Position numbers and translations under genes: made by a program
Part shown: positions 34,987 through 48,605 of the stretch, in pieces
How the letters are laid out: each line of letters begins with the position of its first letter
Position numbering within the stretch: the first letter of the stretch is position 1
Origin: Phaseolus vulgaris
Taxonomy: Eukaryota; Streptophyta; Magnoliopsida; Fabales; Fabaceae
DNA: 64,000 nucleotides
Assembly: GCF_000499845.2 (NCBI RefSeq)
Contig: NC_023753.2
Coordinates: 4,858,791 to 4,922,790 of the forward strand
Direction: 5' to 3'
The notes under the pieces: generated by a model
Databases searched by the model: none
What the model saw: the letters and a program-made list of their open reading frames with translations, nothing else
What the model was told of the DNA's origin: nothing

Positions 34987-36371
34987 TCAAGTTGGGATTT
35001 GAGCCCCTTTGTTTGCACTGAATCCATTGTAGTTGTTATCTTCCAATGCGACAGATAGCCAGAAATCTTTCTTCAGTCTGCCAACAATTCTTGAAAACCA
35101 AAACTTGAGGAACTCCCATGCTGCAGAATACAGCCTTGTACCATCAATAATAGAGCTCCTTTGATATTCAAGAACCCAACTGTTGGGGTCTAATTGCACT
35201 GCTGAAGCACCCCATTTTGGTTGCACCCATGAAGTATTGCGCTTCCGAATCAAGTAGCCTCCTTGTCCACCATTCCACTTTATAAACAGATTGATAACGA
35301 CTCAGAGTTAGTCAACAACAATCAATCAATCCTAGTCATCCGAACTGCGGATGCTGATTAAAAAAACAAGACATTGCAGAGAATTCACCTCAGTGATTCT
35401 TCCTGATAAGAGAGTGAATGTTCGAGAAGAGAACCCATTTGTGAGCAATCCTGCTGTTTGCAAAGGCCATCCCCAGATTGTCACCTTTTCTATTGCAGAT
35501 TTGTACAATGTACACCTAGAATTCAACAGCAGACCATCCTATACAAAATATTAGTTGTTTTTTGTAAGCAACACTGCCTTATTAACAGCGAAAAAATGTA
35601 GTGTAAAATGTGCTTTAGGTTATTTAGTAAAAATTAGCTGTAGTTTCTACATTTTAAAAACGCTAGTTCATAATACGAGGACCAAATTTTACCCAATAAT
35701 CAACAAAAACAGAATAAAAAAGCTTTCTTTTAAAGAGTAATAATAAATACCTGGCTGATTTCCCACGAGGTATCGGTAAAACTGCAATTTGAAACTTGCC
35801 CAACAACAACACCTGCTAACTCTTTGTGCAAAAGCCTCAGCTTTTCATTCAAATCACGCACTCGGCTACATTTCTCACCGACCCTTTTGATCACGTGCGG
35901 CGACAAAGCAGGCTTGAAAACCCCAGATACCACCGAGGAGAAAACAAGGTCCGCAGATAAAAGGAATACAAAAAAGAGAAGCAACCTGAAGAAACTGAAA
36001 GCAGAGGTTTGTTGTCTCATGCTCTGCTTCTCGATTTCGTGGCTGGAGTCTGATCTGGCACTTGATTTGGAGAGAGGAGTGGACGATGAGAGCTGAAACG
36101 AACTGGATCGGGGAGTGGACAGAACGGAGGCATCGAAGGAGATAGGGGTGCAGAGAACGTTGTTGTTGTTGTTGTTGTTAGGTTTAGAGAGCTTGGTGAG
36201 GGTGCTTTTGTGGACGCTTGTGGGCATGAGATCGAGGGTGGCATTGATGCTGGCCAAACACATTTCGCAATTGCAATTGGCATCTTTCTTGCAACCGGGA
36301 AAGTAGCAGCTGCTGTCACGGTTATCTTCTTCCCATGATTTTGATTTTGATTGCACAAAAACGGTTCCCAT
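34987..36371 (-). CDS. Conserved-looking membrane protein of unknown function, three exons
   Basis: Exons at 35751-36371 (207 codons), 35389-35538 (50 codons) and 34987-35277 (96 codons plus stop), with two GT-AG introns of 212 and 111 bp, both phase 0, give 353 residues. The N-terminus holds a cysteine cluster (CYFPGCKKDANCNCEMC, residues 22-38). A Ser/Thr-rich linker with a run of seven Asn follows. One hydrophobic segment (about 127-151, FFRLLLFFVFLLSADLVFSS) is followed by a short heptad-like stretch (165-187). The C-terminal part is rich in Trp and aromatic residues (VTIWGWPLQTAG, WNGGQGGYLIRKRN, WEFLKFWFSRIVGR). I cannot name the family, but the complete gene structure and non-random sequence make it a real gene. 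The Asn run is encoded by a GTT/AAC trinucleotide repeat (36160-36180). Confidence 0.85.
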
Positions 36372-36399
36372 GGTTTCTTCCTTCTCCCAACACAGATTG

Positions 36400-39373
36400 T
36401 TTGTTTTTATTTTTCAGTTTTTATTTTTCCTATAACACCTTCGAACGTGGGTTTCAGGCCCCACTTTGAATTTGAATCCCAACGGTCATGTTCGTTTTTT
36501 AGGATTTTATTTTATTTTAGTTGTTAAGGTGTTTTCAAATTTCAAAAATTAAATATTCTGAGTCCGTCTTTCTAAAAAGTTAGTAAAACAATATTATTTT
36601 CTTGTTAAATTTTCTCTCTCTTTTACACTTTCATTATATAGTAACATGTATAATAATATCTTTTATTGAATAAAAAAAAATCGTATATCATTATTTCTTT
36701 AATTTCTAAATAAGTATATGATGTAAATATGATTTTGGAGATTGAAATTGTAAATATGATTTTTTTTTCTTATTTTAATTAGCAAGCTTCATATTTTTGA
36801 TAAAAAAAACTATTGATATATTTTTTTTTATTATTATTATTATTATTATTCTACACAAAATTATAACAATTATCAGTAAATATTTTCTTCTTAAATATTG
36901 TGGGTATAGATTTGATAAATTTATAACTTTTTTTAAAAAAAATTACTGCATTTATTTGTGAAGTATGCATTTGCATTAGGAATTCAAGTACGAGTAAAAA
37001 GCTCTTTATTGAATAGGAATAAAGAAGTTGATGAGAATATAAGAAAAAAAATCCACTTAAATGTTTCTAAATTGAAGTGGACAAGATAATTTTGATTTTT
37101 TTTTTCCTAATTCACTAATAAATTGGAAGAAAATGGGTTATTAAATATAATTTCAATGGAAGTGTTAAGGGATGATTACTGATTTCTTGAAACAAACAAA
37201 TCTGATACGGATATATTAATGTTAATGATCTTATTATCTCTATTAATGAGTAGTAGTTATGTAAAAAACTTAAAAGATCATTTTTAATCAATGTTTTCAC
37301 ATGAAAGATTTGGAAAAACTTAGATTCTTTTTAGGAATTGAAGTTGCACAAAACTCATGATATTTTTTTTATGTCAAATGTGTACTTTTTTAAGTTGGAC
37401 TATTGGAAGCTAAGGTGACCAGACTCCTCTTAAACAAAATCAAATATTAATATTATTTATTCTCAATTGTTTAATTGTAGTCATATACTTGTGTAATTCA
37501 TGGAACAATCAAATGATCAACATTGGAAAAGAACATTCAAAGTCGTTTGACATTTGAAGGATATTTTGTTGCATGTTGATTGTGATATCAAATTGTAATT
37601 CTAATATTGTTTGGAAATATTGTCTTTTGACACAATGATATTTTATTAGTTATTTCATTTTTTTTTATCTCTTAGAAGACTAAGAAACAATGAATAATAT
37701 AAACCGTTTATAAAATCTCTTATAAATTGAAATACTTGAAAGCATGTGGTCTACATTTGGTGTGATGCATTATGCGTGTATTATGATAGTTAAACAATAT
37801 TACACATAATTGTTAATTTTGTTTTTCATAAACGAACAAAGTACATTTAAATCGACTTACACTCCTCAATACAAAATATCTCAACTAAGTATCTTTATAT
37901 TTCTATGCAATCTACAACAAATTTAATGAAGACTTCAAGCATATGATAAATTAACTTTCTCTTTAATAAATTTAACATTTAGAATCCTCCCATTTCAATT
38001 CCACAGGTATTAAAGAATGAAATTATAAACAAAATTTATTTACTTATTTTAGTTGACAAACCTCAATTTTAAATATAAGTTTGAATATAAAATATTATAT
38101 TTTGGTATTATGATTTTGTATTTAATTATAATAGTTATTGGTAAATATATTATTTTTGATAAGTTTTGATTTTTTTTTTCTTTTTAGAATCTTATTGTTT
38201 TATTTTTGAATTGATATATTAGTAATCATAAAAAGAAAAAGACATGATAGATTGAATTTTTTTAATGTGTACTTAAAAATAATTACGATATATTAAAAAC
38301 GCATACTTATTTAAAATATGCATAATTAAATTACTCTTTGATTATATATATATATATATATATATATTCGAAGTGTTTGTTTATTTTTTAAATACATTTA
38401 TTTTAAAATAAAATTATAAAATATTATATATATATATATAATTATTAAAAATAAACTTTAAATTTAATTCAACTTCATATATATCATATCTGAACCATTC
38501 ATTCTGATAAATGTTAAAATAATATTTGTTTTAATGTATACTTCACTAATTAATACTTTTTATTGTTATAGTATTTTGTTCATATCATGTTAATATTTAT
38601 TTATTTTCATTTGGCATAAAAAAAATATAGCTGGAACAACGACTAAGGTTCGTTTACAATTTTTTTATTATCAGGTCATTATTTTACGATTACTTCATCG
38701 TATTTATTTTAACTTTGCAACAAATTTTATTTACTCAAGATTAAATCAGACGTTTTACTTGCAAGATCTTCAATACATACTTTTTTTATTTTGCAGTTAT
38801 ATTATTAGTTGTATTCGATTAGTTCAGATTTAGTTATTATTTACAAATCAAAATACTTTAACGGATTTAATTAATAATGTCATCAACTAAAAATAACTAC
38901 ATAGAATGATATGAGGATTTTATTCCAAGTATCATGTTAATTTATATTGAAACAGTTAAACCATTACACTGAGAATTATAATCAAATTAGAGTCTATCTT
39001 TTAAAATAAAATTTATTATCAATAGAAGTAAAAGAGAAAGAGTTACATTTTTTTACGTCCTTATTATTTTAAAATTTTGAATTATAATTGATGTTTTAGT
39101 ATTTTATATGGTTTGTTCATGATTTATTAGAATGGATTTTTTTAAATTCCTCTCACAATAACTAACAAACTGGTACAATTCAAATATGATAAAAAATCTT
39201 CTTGAGATGAATTTCAAAATAAGCGAACAAAGTATATAAGAAAAAACTCATTGACATTGAATTCCCTTAAATACTCCTTCTCAAAACTACAACACTACTT
39301 ATTTTTTTATAGATTTTTTACACATGTTAAGAATCACTAAAAATAACCATTAAATAAAAAATAATTAACTACT
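36400..39373. other. Very AT-rich intergenic region with microsatellites
   Basis: No gene. It includes (ATT)n at about 36829-36851, (AT)n at 38344-38367 and a shorter AT run at 38426-38440. Confidence 0.75.
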
Positions 39374-40075
39374 ATATTTATTACAAAGTGGACTTTAGGC
39401 CTAACTTAACCCATAAAACCGACTTATGGAGTGAGATTTGCACCCACTTATATACAATGAAAGGCTATAATCTCTAGTCGATGTGGGATTTCCAACAATA
39501 TTAACTAAGTTACATACTATTTTATACACTAAAAAATTATTAATATATAAATTAATTTTTATTATTAATAAAAAATTATAAATTAGTTTATAAATTGATA
39601 TCTAATTAATTACCAAAAGTTTAGTTACCAAATATTTTAGATTCTAAAGTTTAACATTATTAGTTAATTAGCTATCAATATTAACTAATTTATAAATTTT
39701 TATTAATAATAAAAATTAATTATATATTAATAATTTTTTAATGTATAAAATATTATCTAATTTAGTTAATATAGTAATTAATATTAAAATTTAATTTATA
39801 ACTTTTTATTAATATTAAAAATTAATTTATAATTTTTTTTAATATTAAAAACTATTTTATATATCAAAAATATGTTAATCTATAAAATATATCTAATTTA
39901 GTCAATACAATAATTAATTATTATTTTTTCTAAAGTATTTTAAACTAATTTATAAATTTTTATTAATATTAAAAATTATTTATATATCAATAATATGATA
40001 ATGTATAAAATATATCTTATTTAGTCAATACAATAATTAATTATTATTTTTTCTAAAAAATATATAATCTTTTAC
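39337..40075. repeat. AT-rich fold-back and tandem repeat block interrupted by a solo LTR
   Basis: The block 39500-39620 is nearly the reverse complement of 39665-39775 (shared TTTTATACA.TAAAAAATTATTAATATATAA). To its right a unit of about 115-125 bp containing GTCAATACAATAATTAATTA repeats at least twice (near 39900 and 40020). It starts near CACTAAAAATAACC, which could be a decayed CACTA end, but I found no matching right terminus. Probably a degenerate fold-back element. Confidence 0.6.
39379..39497 (-). mobile_element. Solo LTR of the TRIM family
   Basis: A 119-bp sequence nearly identical to the LTRs at 32891-33236: read on the minus strand it starts TGTTGGAAATCCCACATCG and ends CTTTGTAATA. 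It is flanked by the perfect 5-bp direct repeat ATATT (39374-39378 and 39498-39502), the target duplication expected for LTR retroelements. It sits within an AT-rich fold-back repeat. Confidence 0.9.
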
Positions 40076-40079
40076 TCAA

Positions 40080-40829
40080 ATATAATGTTTTGGTGATTAA
40101 TATTGTAATTAATTTAAAGATAAATTAGAAAGTAAACAAAATCAATACTTCATTGAAAAAATTAGAATAAGAGTGGATTTAGAATTTTTATTAGTAAAAA
40201 TTCATTGCTGTGGGAGTAGTAACACACATGTTGAAGCAGCCTGTGAAGTTGCAATTCCGCATCATTTAGAAGCAGCTGGCTTCCAGAATGAATTAACTCA
40301 TTTTTGTTGTCTCTCACCAAAATCGAAGCATCCCATTAAAAGCCATATTCAATGCTATTCCACCAAATTATTTTTTTCACATTTAACTACTTTGAAAAGC
40401 ACACCAACAACAGAACTAAACACATTACTCAACTTGGTGTGCAACAAATTAGTAGGTAAGAGGTACCTAAAATATTTATATTCCGCCATATGATTTCCAA
40501 GTCAAAAGTTTGCAAAATAGCTTGCTAGACCAAAAGTATACTCGAAGATTCTAGTAATTATACTAGATTAAAGTTAAAACAATTAATGAGATGAAGATAG
40601 GATCTAATGGTCATTAATGAAATAAATTGATACTTTCCCCCTTAAGCAGGGCTTAAAAAAAGAAGCAAACATCATAAAAACTTAAGGTGGCCAGTTTTCC
40701 AACCACATAAATATTCCCAAGAATTACCTTGGAGGGAGGGATTGTTTGGAAACATTTTGTGGCTTATGTAAGAGTAGAGTAGAGGTACAATTAGATTCAA
40801 AATAATGGTATGAGAAACTAATTTTGCTT
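40080..40829. other. Intergenic region
   Basis: No convincing gene. A 106-codon plus-strand frame at 40173-40493 starts with ATG but shows no motif and most likely arose by chance. Confidence 0.5.
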
Positions 40830-41175
40830 TATAAATCAGTTTTATAATGTTGAGTTAAATTTAAAGTTTATCTTTTTAATATGATATCATAGTCATTTAT
40901 AATTTGTATAAACAGGTATGAGAGTAAGTCTAGTGATAAAAATTATGGTTAAGTTCATGTATAAAGTTATTCATAATTATTCATTTTTTATTGTCGATAA
41001 AATAAATAATTTAGAATTTATAAATCGTTATAGAATTACCATAATATATAGTCTCATATATAGTCTCATGCACGAGTTGGTAGTTTTAGTATGATGAAGA
41101 TGTGAAATAAAAGCAAACCTCACCTTATAAACTTAATTTTATGAAATTAAATTAGGTTTAAAATTCATTTATGAA
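40830..41175 (+). mobile_element. Decayed TRIM relative
   Basis: Plus-strand copy of the TRIM family, heavily mutated. The end of the first LTR (GTTTTATAATGTTGAGTTAAA) runs into a worn primer binding site TGATATCATAG at 40882. The internal landmark ACCATAATATATAGTC followed by TCATGCACGAG (about 41038-41075) matches the intact element, and the second LTR resumes with GCAAACCTCACCTTAT (41113) through ATTCATTT. Most differences fit C-to-T decay. Confidence 0.7.
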
Positions 41176-41179
41176 GTCA

Positions 41180-44100
41180 GGAAAGAAACACTCATTACAA
41201 ATCCTAAAAAAAGAAGTTAACCTGATTTCTAAATATAAAACTCATACTTTATAAAGTAAATAAAGTAGTTTGAAGTTTGTTATTAATTAGATCATGTGAA
41301 GATTTTTGTTAATAACTAATATTAGTTAAAGTATATTTATACACATTCTAATTCTATAGACGGTAAAACTTAATATGAAGAATGTTAGTTAATATCATTC
41401 CAATAACGAGTTTTAAATCAATTTTTAAGATAGTTTTTTTTTTAATTTAAATGAAAATATATATTTTATTTTTTCTCAATCAATATTATTGATGTATAAA
41501 ATTCATTTTTTTCAACATTAAATATTTATTTAAATGTTATACATATATTTTTAGTATTTGTTTGATTACTTTTTAATTTATTATATAATTTAACTTAAAA
41601 AAATTAACATTATAAATTGAACTAATTAACATTTTATTATATAATTTCATATAAAATTTTCATACAATAAAAATTATAAAAAATAAACTCAATATAACAA
41701 TATTTTAAATAAAAACAAATAAATAAAATAAATTTGATTAATACTTATCAGATTAACTATAGTTACAATAAAATTATTTCTTCAAGTAAAAAAGTATATA
41801 TATTTTTTTAAAAATAAATAAAAACACTAATTACTATTATATACTTAATAAAAAAATTAATTGTTTCTTAAAAATTAAAAATTATTATTATATAATATAC
41901 TTTTTCTGAAAAAAACACAAAATTTATACATATGATAAAACTTGTGATTTTCTTCATGTACGGAAATTGAAGGAGGGCTCTTTTGAAAATTTCAACATGC
42001 TTCAATTGAAGGGAAAGTTGAGTATAAAAGAACGAAAATACGAAACCTGCGTTGTGAAATCTCACTTTTCCAATAGATTGAGCAATGAATGAGTTCCAAA
42101 GTTTTTTCAATGCAATGCTTCTTCTGCCTTCTCAGACATAAATTACATAATGCTATATCCTCCACTATTGGGAAATCTATGATTCTTATACCATTTTTGT
42201 TTCACATTGGATTCTCTAAAATTATATTAACATATGCATTAACATGATTTTTAGCTCCATGTTGTAGAATTAATTGTAAATTGAATTAAATTTAAATATT
42301 TTTTCTATTCAATAAAAGGATTTGCACTCTATTTTGTAATTAAATTGTTTTATAATAACAACATTCACATATAAATCATATTACTTCAAAATTAATTTCA
42401 TTTAAAACTAATTTTGTTGATGTTCCTCCAGATATACACTATATCTCTCTCCCTGCTTTGGTGAGAAAAAAAGAGAAAATATAAAACTTCGACAAATAAA
42501 AGCAAATGAGAAAAGAAATATAAAACACTTTTATATCTCTCCACTAATAGAAAGATGAAAAAAGATAAAATAATATTACATTAGAAGACAAGAATATCTA
42601 TAAATTCAAGAAACGTGGCTATTAAAAGAAACTAAAAAGACAAACTTTTTCTTTACTTGTCTCCATACTTTCTAGTGATAACTCATAAATTCTGAAATAA
42701 TTGATTACGAACATATTTTTCTTATTTTAGATAAAGCAATCTAATTAATATATATATAATTTTAAAATAGATAATCCAAAATAAATGATGGGTGTGCTAC
42801 GGGTTCAGTAACAACAGAACAAAAAAAAAAGACTTATGAAGACATTGCTCATGACAGTTCTTACAAATAGTTGACCAATGATCAGTTTGAAAATCATTAT
42901 AAAGACTTTAGATTATATTTTACAAAATGGTTTTCGTTCAACTTAGTTTTTACACTTTAGTCAAAAGTGAAGTGATTTAAAGTGACTTATCTTTGTTTTT
43001 ATCAAAAAGTAAATTTAAAAAAGAGAGTTAATTAAACATATTTGAACTGTATTAGGCAAATATGTGTTGAAGTGGGATGAAACTCAATTTGTACATCCAA
43101 ATCATTGATTTGAGGAGTGCATGCAAACAAAACCTAATCAAAATTTTATTAATAGATTGAATTGACCACACTATCTTAGTAACATGATTTTCGGTAATCT
43201 TATTATTGACCTTAGCTTTATGAATCGCCCTTTCTAGTTAATTTAAAAGTTTATGGTAAAATTTTTACTTATTGCTTAAGCCCCTCCATAATATTTTAAG
43301 AGGATTAAATTGTTTTCTTTCTTAACCATCTAGTTAGCTAACTAAAATTATAGTGTTTTTTAAATTTTAACATATAGAGGTGGAAAACTAAAAAAAGTGA
43401 CAACCACTTAATATATCAATTGATACGATAAATAAATAAAAATCATTTACCCTTTAAAGTGAGGGATGTACTTTTAAGGAATAAACTATAGAAATGATTG
43501 CTAAATCAAATTCAATATATCATACTTTGATTTTCATATTATATAAATATGTTTATATATTATTAAATTTTAATTATTAATTTTCTATTGAATGATTGTA
43601 ACTGTTTTTACACGAAAAATCTAAATGAACCACTAAGCAACAAAATATGAGGTCATTAAGAATTGTTCACATTATAACTTATTCTTTGAGAAAAAATGGA
43701 AAATCAATCATTTCATTTTTGTCGCATGAAAGATCGAAGAACTACGAATTTTTACCAAGATTCAAATTTGTAACTAGTAATAAAGTAGTCACTAAGATTG
43801 TATTTAGAGAAATTTATGCAGTAACTAAGTATATATAAAATATTTTTTTAGAATACGAGAATTTGAGGTAAAAAAACTTCAAGATCGTTATTATATGCAG
43901 GAGAGGGAACACAAATTGAATGAAGACATCATTTCAATTTATATTTGTTAAACTTTCTAATGTGTAATTAACATTTTTTCTATTCAATCAAAATTTTATT
44001 ATTATCACCCATAAAATTATTAAAAGTTGTAATCCTTTAAGCAAGTGGATTTAAATATTTTAGTTTCGTAGTCAATTCATTGAATTATTGTACCTAAAGT

Positions 44101-46987
44101 TCTTATTTTAAGAAAAAGATGATCCATTATTAATCTTCTTTTATTTTATACTAGTAAAAAACAATTGGTTGTCTACTTCATTTCAATTTTTTTTAATTAA
44201 AACTAGAATTATAAAATTATATAATTATCTAAATTTCCAGTTAAAACTCATAAGCATTAACAAAAAAGAAATACAGTATCTTAAAATCATTAATTCAATA
44301 GAAAAAAGTATATAAAAAGGAAAATTTTGGCTACTTATAGCCACGAGGAAGAATTAATTTGAAAAAAAAGGAGCTCTTTGTGTGAAAGTATGCAAAAAAA
44401 GAGAGTTATAAATTTACTTTTTCTAGACATTAAATATTTCCCATTACGAATTTTTGATAGGTTTGCTATAATTATCTAAAAATAAATCATTTTTAAGTGC
44501 TCATAAAAAAAATATTTATTTCTTTTCAAATTTAACTTAAATTACACATAAATGAGTTGTTTGATTAAGTCCTCACAGAAAGTTCTTTATCGTTACTAAG
44601 GCATTGGCTTCTGCAGTGTAATATTTGTCTGCTTAAACTCAACTTACTTCATTCTCTATATTTTAATGCCCTTCAAAGTTTTAAGCTCTTTTCCAAATTT
44701 AATCTTTCAACCGATACCTTCAAAACTATATATGTACATATAACAAAGTTCAATTACAAAAGAAAATAAAAATAAAATTCAAACTTACAGATAATTTATT
44801 CAAAACTATATGAAAAGGAGTTAATTAAAACTTAGAAATATAAGATATTTCAAATAATTGTATATAAATTAAATATACCTATATATAAAAGAGATTCCAC
44901 GTGTATCCAAATTTCTTCCTATTTTGTTCTTATTAATAGTTTATTTTATTGTTTATTTTGAATATTTCAGTTATTTCTTATTTTTAAGTATTTATTAAAT
45001 AATTAATTATTATTATAATTAATTAAAAACTGTTTTCTTTATTTTTAATTTTTTAAACTAATATTCTGTAATTTCGTAAAAAATAGTTATTAATTTTAAA
45101 TTTTAAATGTGGAGTAGTTTGTCAAACGAGAAACAAAACATTTTATTAAAGATAAAACAGTTTTTATGAGAAATGTGAAACAATTTTTTTTTCCATATCT
45201 TCATAACTTTTATTTTTTCTTATTATTTGATTTTGTTGTTATACCTTGTTATTATTATTTGGTTTAATTATTATCCCTTCTTATTATTTAATTTTTATTT
45301 TAATAAAATATAAATATAAATATATAAACAAAAAATAAGAATACATTCTCAATTTCCACTTATAAATAATGACAATTATGAGTTATGATGCGTTTCCGAA
45401 TTTGCATCTAGGTAACTAGCCTATATGCAATAATTAATTATTTTGTAGATGTAGGTAATTGATTGAGCATTTACATAGGAAGAAGGCTCCAGATGAACAC
45501 TAAAAAGAGATTTTCATGGAATTAACTAACAAATCATAACAAAATAGTCATCAAAGGAATATTATTGAATGCACACACGAGAGATTTTGAAAATCATCTC
45601 TAATGGCTGGCAACACACTAACGAAGATTTCATAATTCAACACACCTAAGCTAATTATAATCAAGTGCCATAATGAACATTATTTATTGATACGCCATAT
45701 TTAACCACAACCAATTGAGTGTCATAGCTACTTGATGGTCCTTCATCTGCTGAAACTTTAATACTGCGATTACCTCAACCTCAAGAAAACTATCATAACC
45801 ACATACCCAAGTTCAGAGAAGAAAAACAAAAGAGGAAAAGATTATAGCTACGTCATATTAGCTACCACCATTGAATAACATCTTCTGCTACTGTCTTATA
45901 TCCTGCGTTCTCATTTTTTCTTAGGGTATTATTGATTGTTTGAGACTGCGTAAAACATGACAAATATCTAGGCACTAGGGTGAATAGAGTGCTCTAAAAT
46001 TGTATCTTAAACCTAACAATTTATTTCCTTCAGGGCAATGTCAATGTATCATCATATTGCTTGACTTGCAAAGTAGGTTATGTAGTATCTTCTGACAAGA
46101 AAAATGAGCACAGAAAAAATATGGAGATGTTAAGTTTAAGGAAAATGATGCTGTGATGTTAATATCTTATTAGGCATCTAGAGGAAGATGGAGATGAAGA
46201 TATAGATAGAAAAGAAAGAAATATTGATACTACGAGAAATATGATGACATAAATCTGTGAAAAAAAACATGTCCTTGTGAAGTTTAAAGAAATATACTTC
46301 ATTCTACCTTTTCTCTTAATGATTGCTGAATCCTATAAAGATTTAATTAACTTTCATGAAATGTCTTGAATTCTTGTTCTCTTACGAAACTTATCCAATC
46401 TAATCCTTAATTGTTCCATTCATCTCAACTTTAAAATTTAGTTAACATTTCAAATAATTTTGAATACCCGAATTCACACAAAATATATCCATTAGACCCA
46501 TATGAGTGGAAGATATGAGGCTTAAGAAAAATCCAACCTTCCACTTTTTCATAACAATCAAGTCCTAAAAATACTCGTGCTGATAATTAATCAAAGAAGT
46601 TTGGTAGTACCCAAAACACTATTTTACCTCTCAGTCTACTCAGAATCATCAAAACAGGTTTTTGGTTTGTACATTTATACGCATAAACGAGTCGAAGTTT
46701 TGGAGGAGATTAAAGTTTGAGGTCATCTTTTTTTATTTTTCTTGAAACTAGGTTACTATTTTGCCAATGATGTAAACAAAGAGATGGCAAAGAGGATTAG
46801 GAATATTAAACTACAAACTAGAGATCAATTGGAGAAAAAAAAAGAAAGCAGAAGAAAAGACCCTTAATCTGAAACAACACTTCCTGTACATGACAAGAAG
46901 AAAGAAGTTATCCCATAGCTAAACCTAAAAACTTTTATTCCCACAAAAGCAGAGTCTCCTCTGCCTCTGCCCTGTTCCCACCTTGCA
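41180..46987. other. Very AT-rich intergenic region
   Basis: Nearly 6 kb with no supported gene, RNA gene or delimited element. Short frames here have no recognisable motifs. Confidence 0.7.
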
Positions 46988-47359
46988 TCAGTACAAACGG
47001 AAACTGGAAGAATCTCCCACTTGAGAAGTGCTGGTTGTTGACCTTGTATACTTCTTTGATGAAGATGGAGATTGTGACAAGTCACCAGACCTTCTCCTCA
47101 GCATCTGTCTCATCCCATCTGCCACTCTAACTGCAGGGTTTGATTTGAACTTACGGCAGAATGACATGTGAGCCTTCACAGCTTCATCCATAGCAGATGA
47201 TGTCTTTTTCCCTCCATAGCTCACCTCATCTCTCACTGCTTCTGAGCACAACCCACATAACCATTTTCCATCAAACTTGGACTTTACTTCGCTGATGTAG
47301 TCTTGGGTGCAATCCTCCTTCAACCCACAACACTCGCACTTCACAGACTCAATCTCCAT
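46988..47359 (-). CDS. DUF1677 family protein
   Basis: An intact single-exon ORF of 123 residues. The N-terminal domain has the family pattern: KCECCGLKEDCTQDYI (residues 7-22), then FDGKWLCGLCSEAV (29-42), with six cysteines (8, 10, 11, 17, 35, 38) that look like a small zinc-binding unit, and a second block HMSFCRKFKSNPAVRVADGM (64-83) followed by RQMLRRR. The tail is Ser/Thr-rich. DUF1677 is a plant family of small proteins of unknown biochemical role, and this length is typical. The ATG at 47357-47359 (MEIESVKCECC) is the family start. Confidence 0.92.
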   Translation of the reverse strand: MEIESVKCECCGLKEDCTQDYISEVKSKFDGKWLCGLCSEAVRDEVSYGGKKTSSAMDEAVKAHMSFCRKFKSNPAVRVADGMRQMLRRRSGDLSQSPSSSKKYTRSTTSTSQVGDSSSFRLY

Positions 47360-47399
47360 CTCTTTATAATAACTGTTTTCAAACTTGTTGTTTTTTGTA

Positions 47400-48600
47400 A
47401 GGATGAGAATCTTTCTTTCTCCTTAAGACATGCAAGAAGGGAATGGAGCACAATGATTGAGGAGGTGTTGTTTATTTACTAGTGTGTAGGATGGTTTTGT
47501 TGTTGAAGGAGTAGGAATAGGAATAGGAAGTAGGAAGTGGGTGTTGTGTTGGAATGAGGGGCTTTATGGTGTTTGAGTTTATGTGTGAGAGAGGGTGTTT
47601 AAGATGGAGAAATGCCATAATTTGCTCCATGTTCTAAGGGGCATGGGCAGTGGAAAATGTGACAAGGCTGGTCGGAGGGACCTTTGCTCTGCCCTTTTCT
47701 AGCATTTAATATTTTAATTCTATTCAAACCCAAAATGTAAAATAAGTGGGACAAAGAGGTGGCTACCCTTAACACTTAATACCATCTATATATATATATA
47801 ATCATCTTCTATTGCATTTTTACTAACTTCTTAGTCCTTCTTTCTATTTTTTTAGTGTTCTTCAATATTTTATACTATTGCATGCATAATTTCTCCTTAT
47901 TAATTATTTTACAACAAATACTTAGACTTCAACAAAGAGTTAGATCACAGTGTTTCAATATAATTAATTTCGAAAACTCTAGTCACACAAGCCCAACTAT
48001 CATTCTCTTTATAGTATAATATATATAAAAGTAATTCTATTTTAGAGACAACTAATCTGTGTTTAAATAATAGAGTTAATTGATTCATGTGTTCGATCCG
48101 TGAGTGTAACTACTTTACTTTCCAATTCACCCCATACTTTTATCTTATTTAATATATTTATTTTGAAATAAAAATAATATTTTTACACATTTGTTGTATA
48201 TAACTATTATTTTTATTTAGCCATATCTAATAAATATAATGGAAATTGTTAAATAATAAAAATCTATTTATGTTATTTTGACTTCATCACAATAATTAAT
48301 GTCAATATATAATTATTTGATTAATTTTAAAAGTAAAATATTCAACTTTAAGTTTTCTTAATTCATAAGTTTTTGTTTTTATAGAATCTAATTAACGTAG
48401 GTTGTTCACGTTTTTATTTATTTTTTCACTTTTATTTCATTTTAAGAATTGAAGGTGAAGTGAAAGTTTCATGTTAGGTAAAGATGTGTAAGATCAACCA
48501 TATATTTATTATTTTAAGGTTATAGATTAAAAAAATTCAAATCTTATATATATATATATATATTTGTTATTGTAAATATCTGTTCTTGTAAATCCAAACT
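47400..48600. other. Intergenic region
   Basis: Upstream region of the DUF1677 gene, then AT-rich DNA; contains an (AT)n run at 48545-48563. No other gene seen. Confidence 0.6.
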
Positions 48601-48605
48601 CTTGA

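Noticed and set aside
40173..40493. 106-codon plus-strand ORF with ATG
   Set aside because: No domain, no paralogue in the window, no promoter signal; reverse strand is also non-coding.
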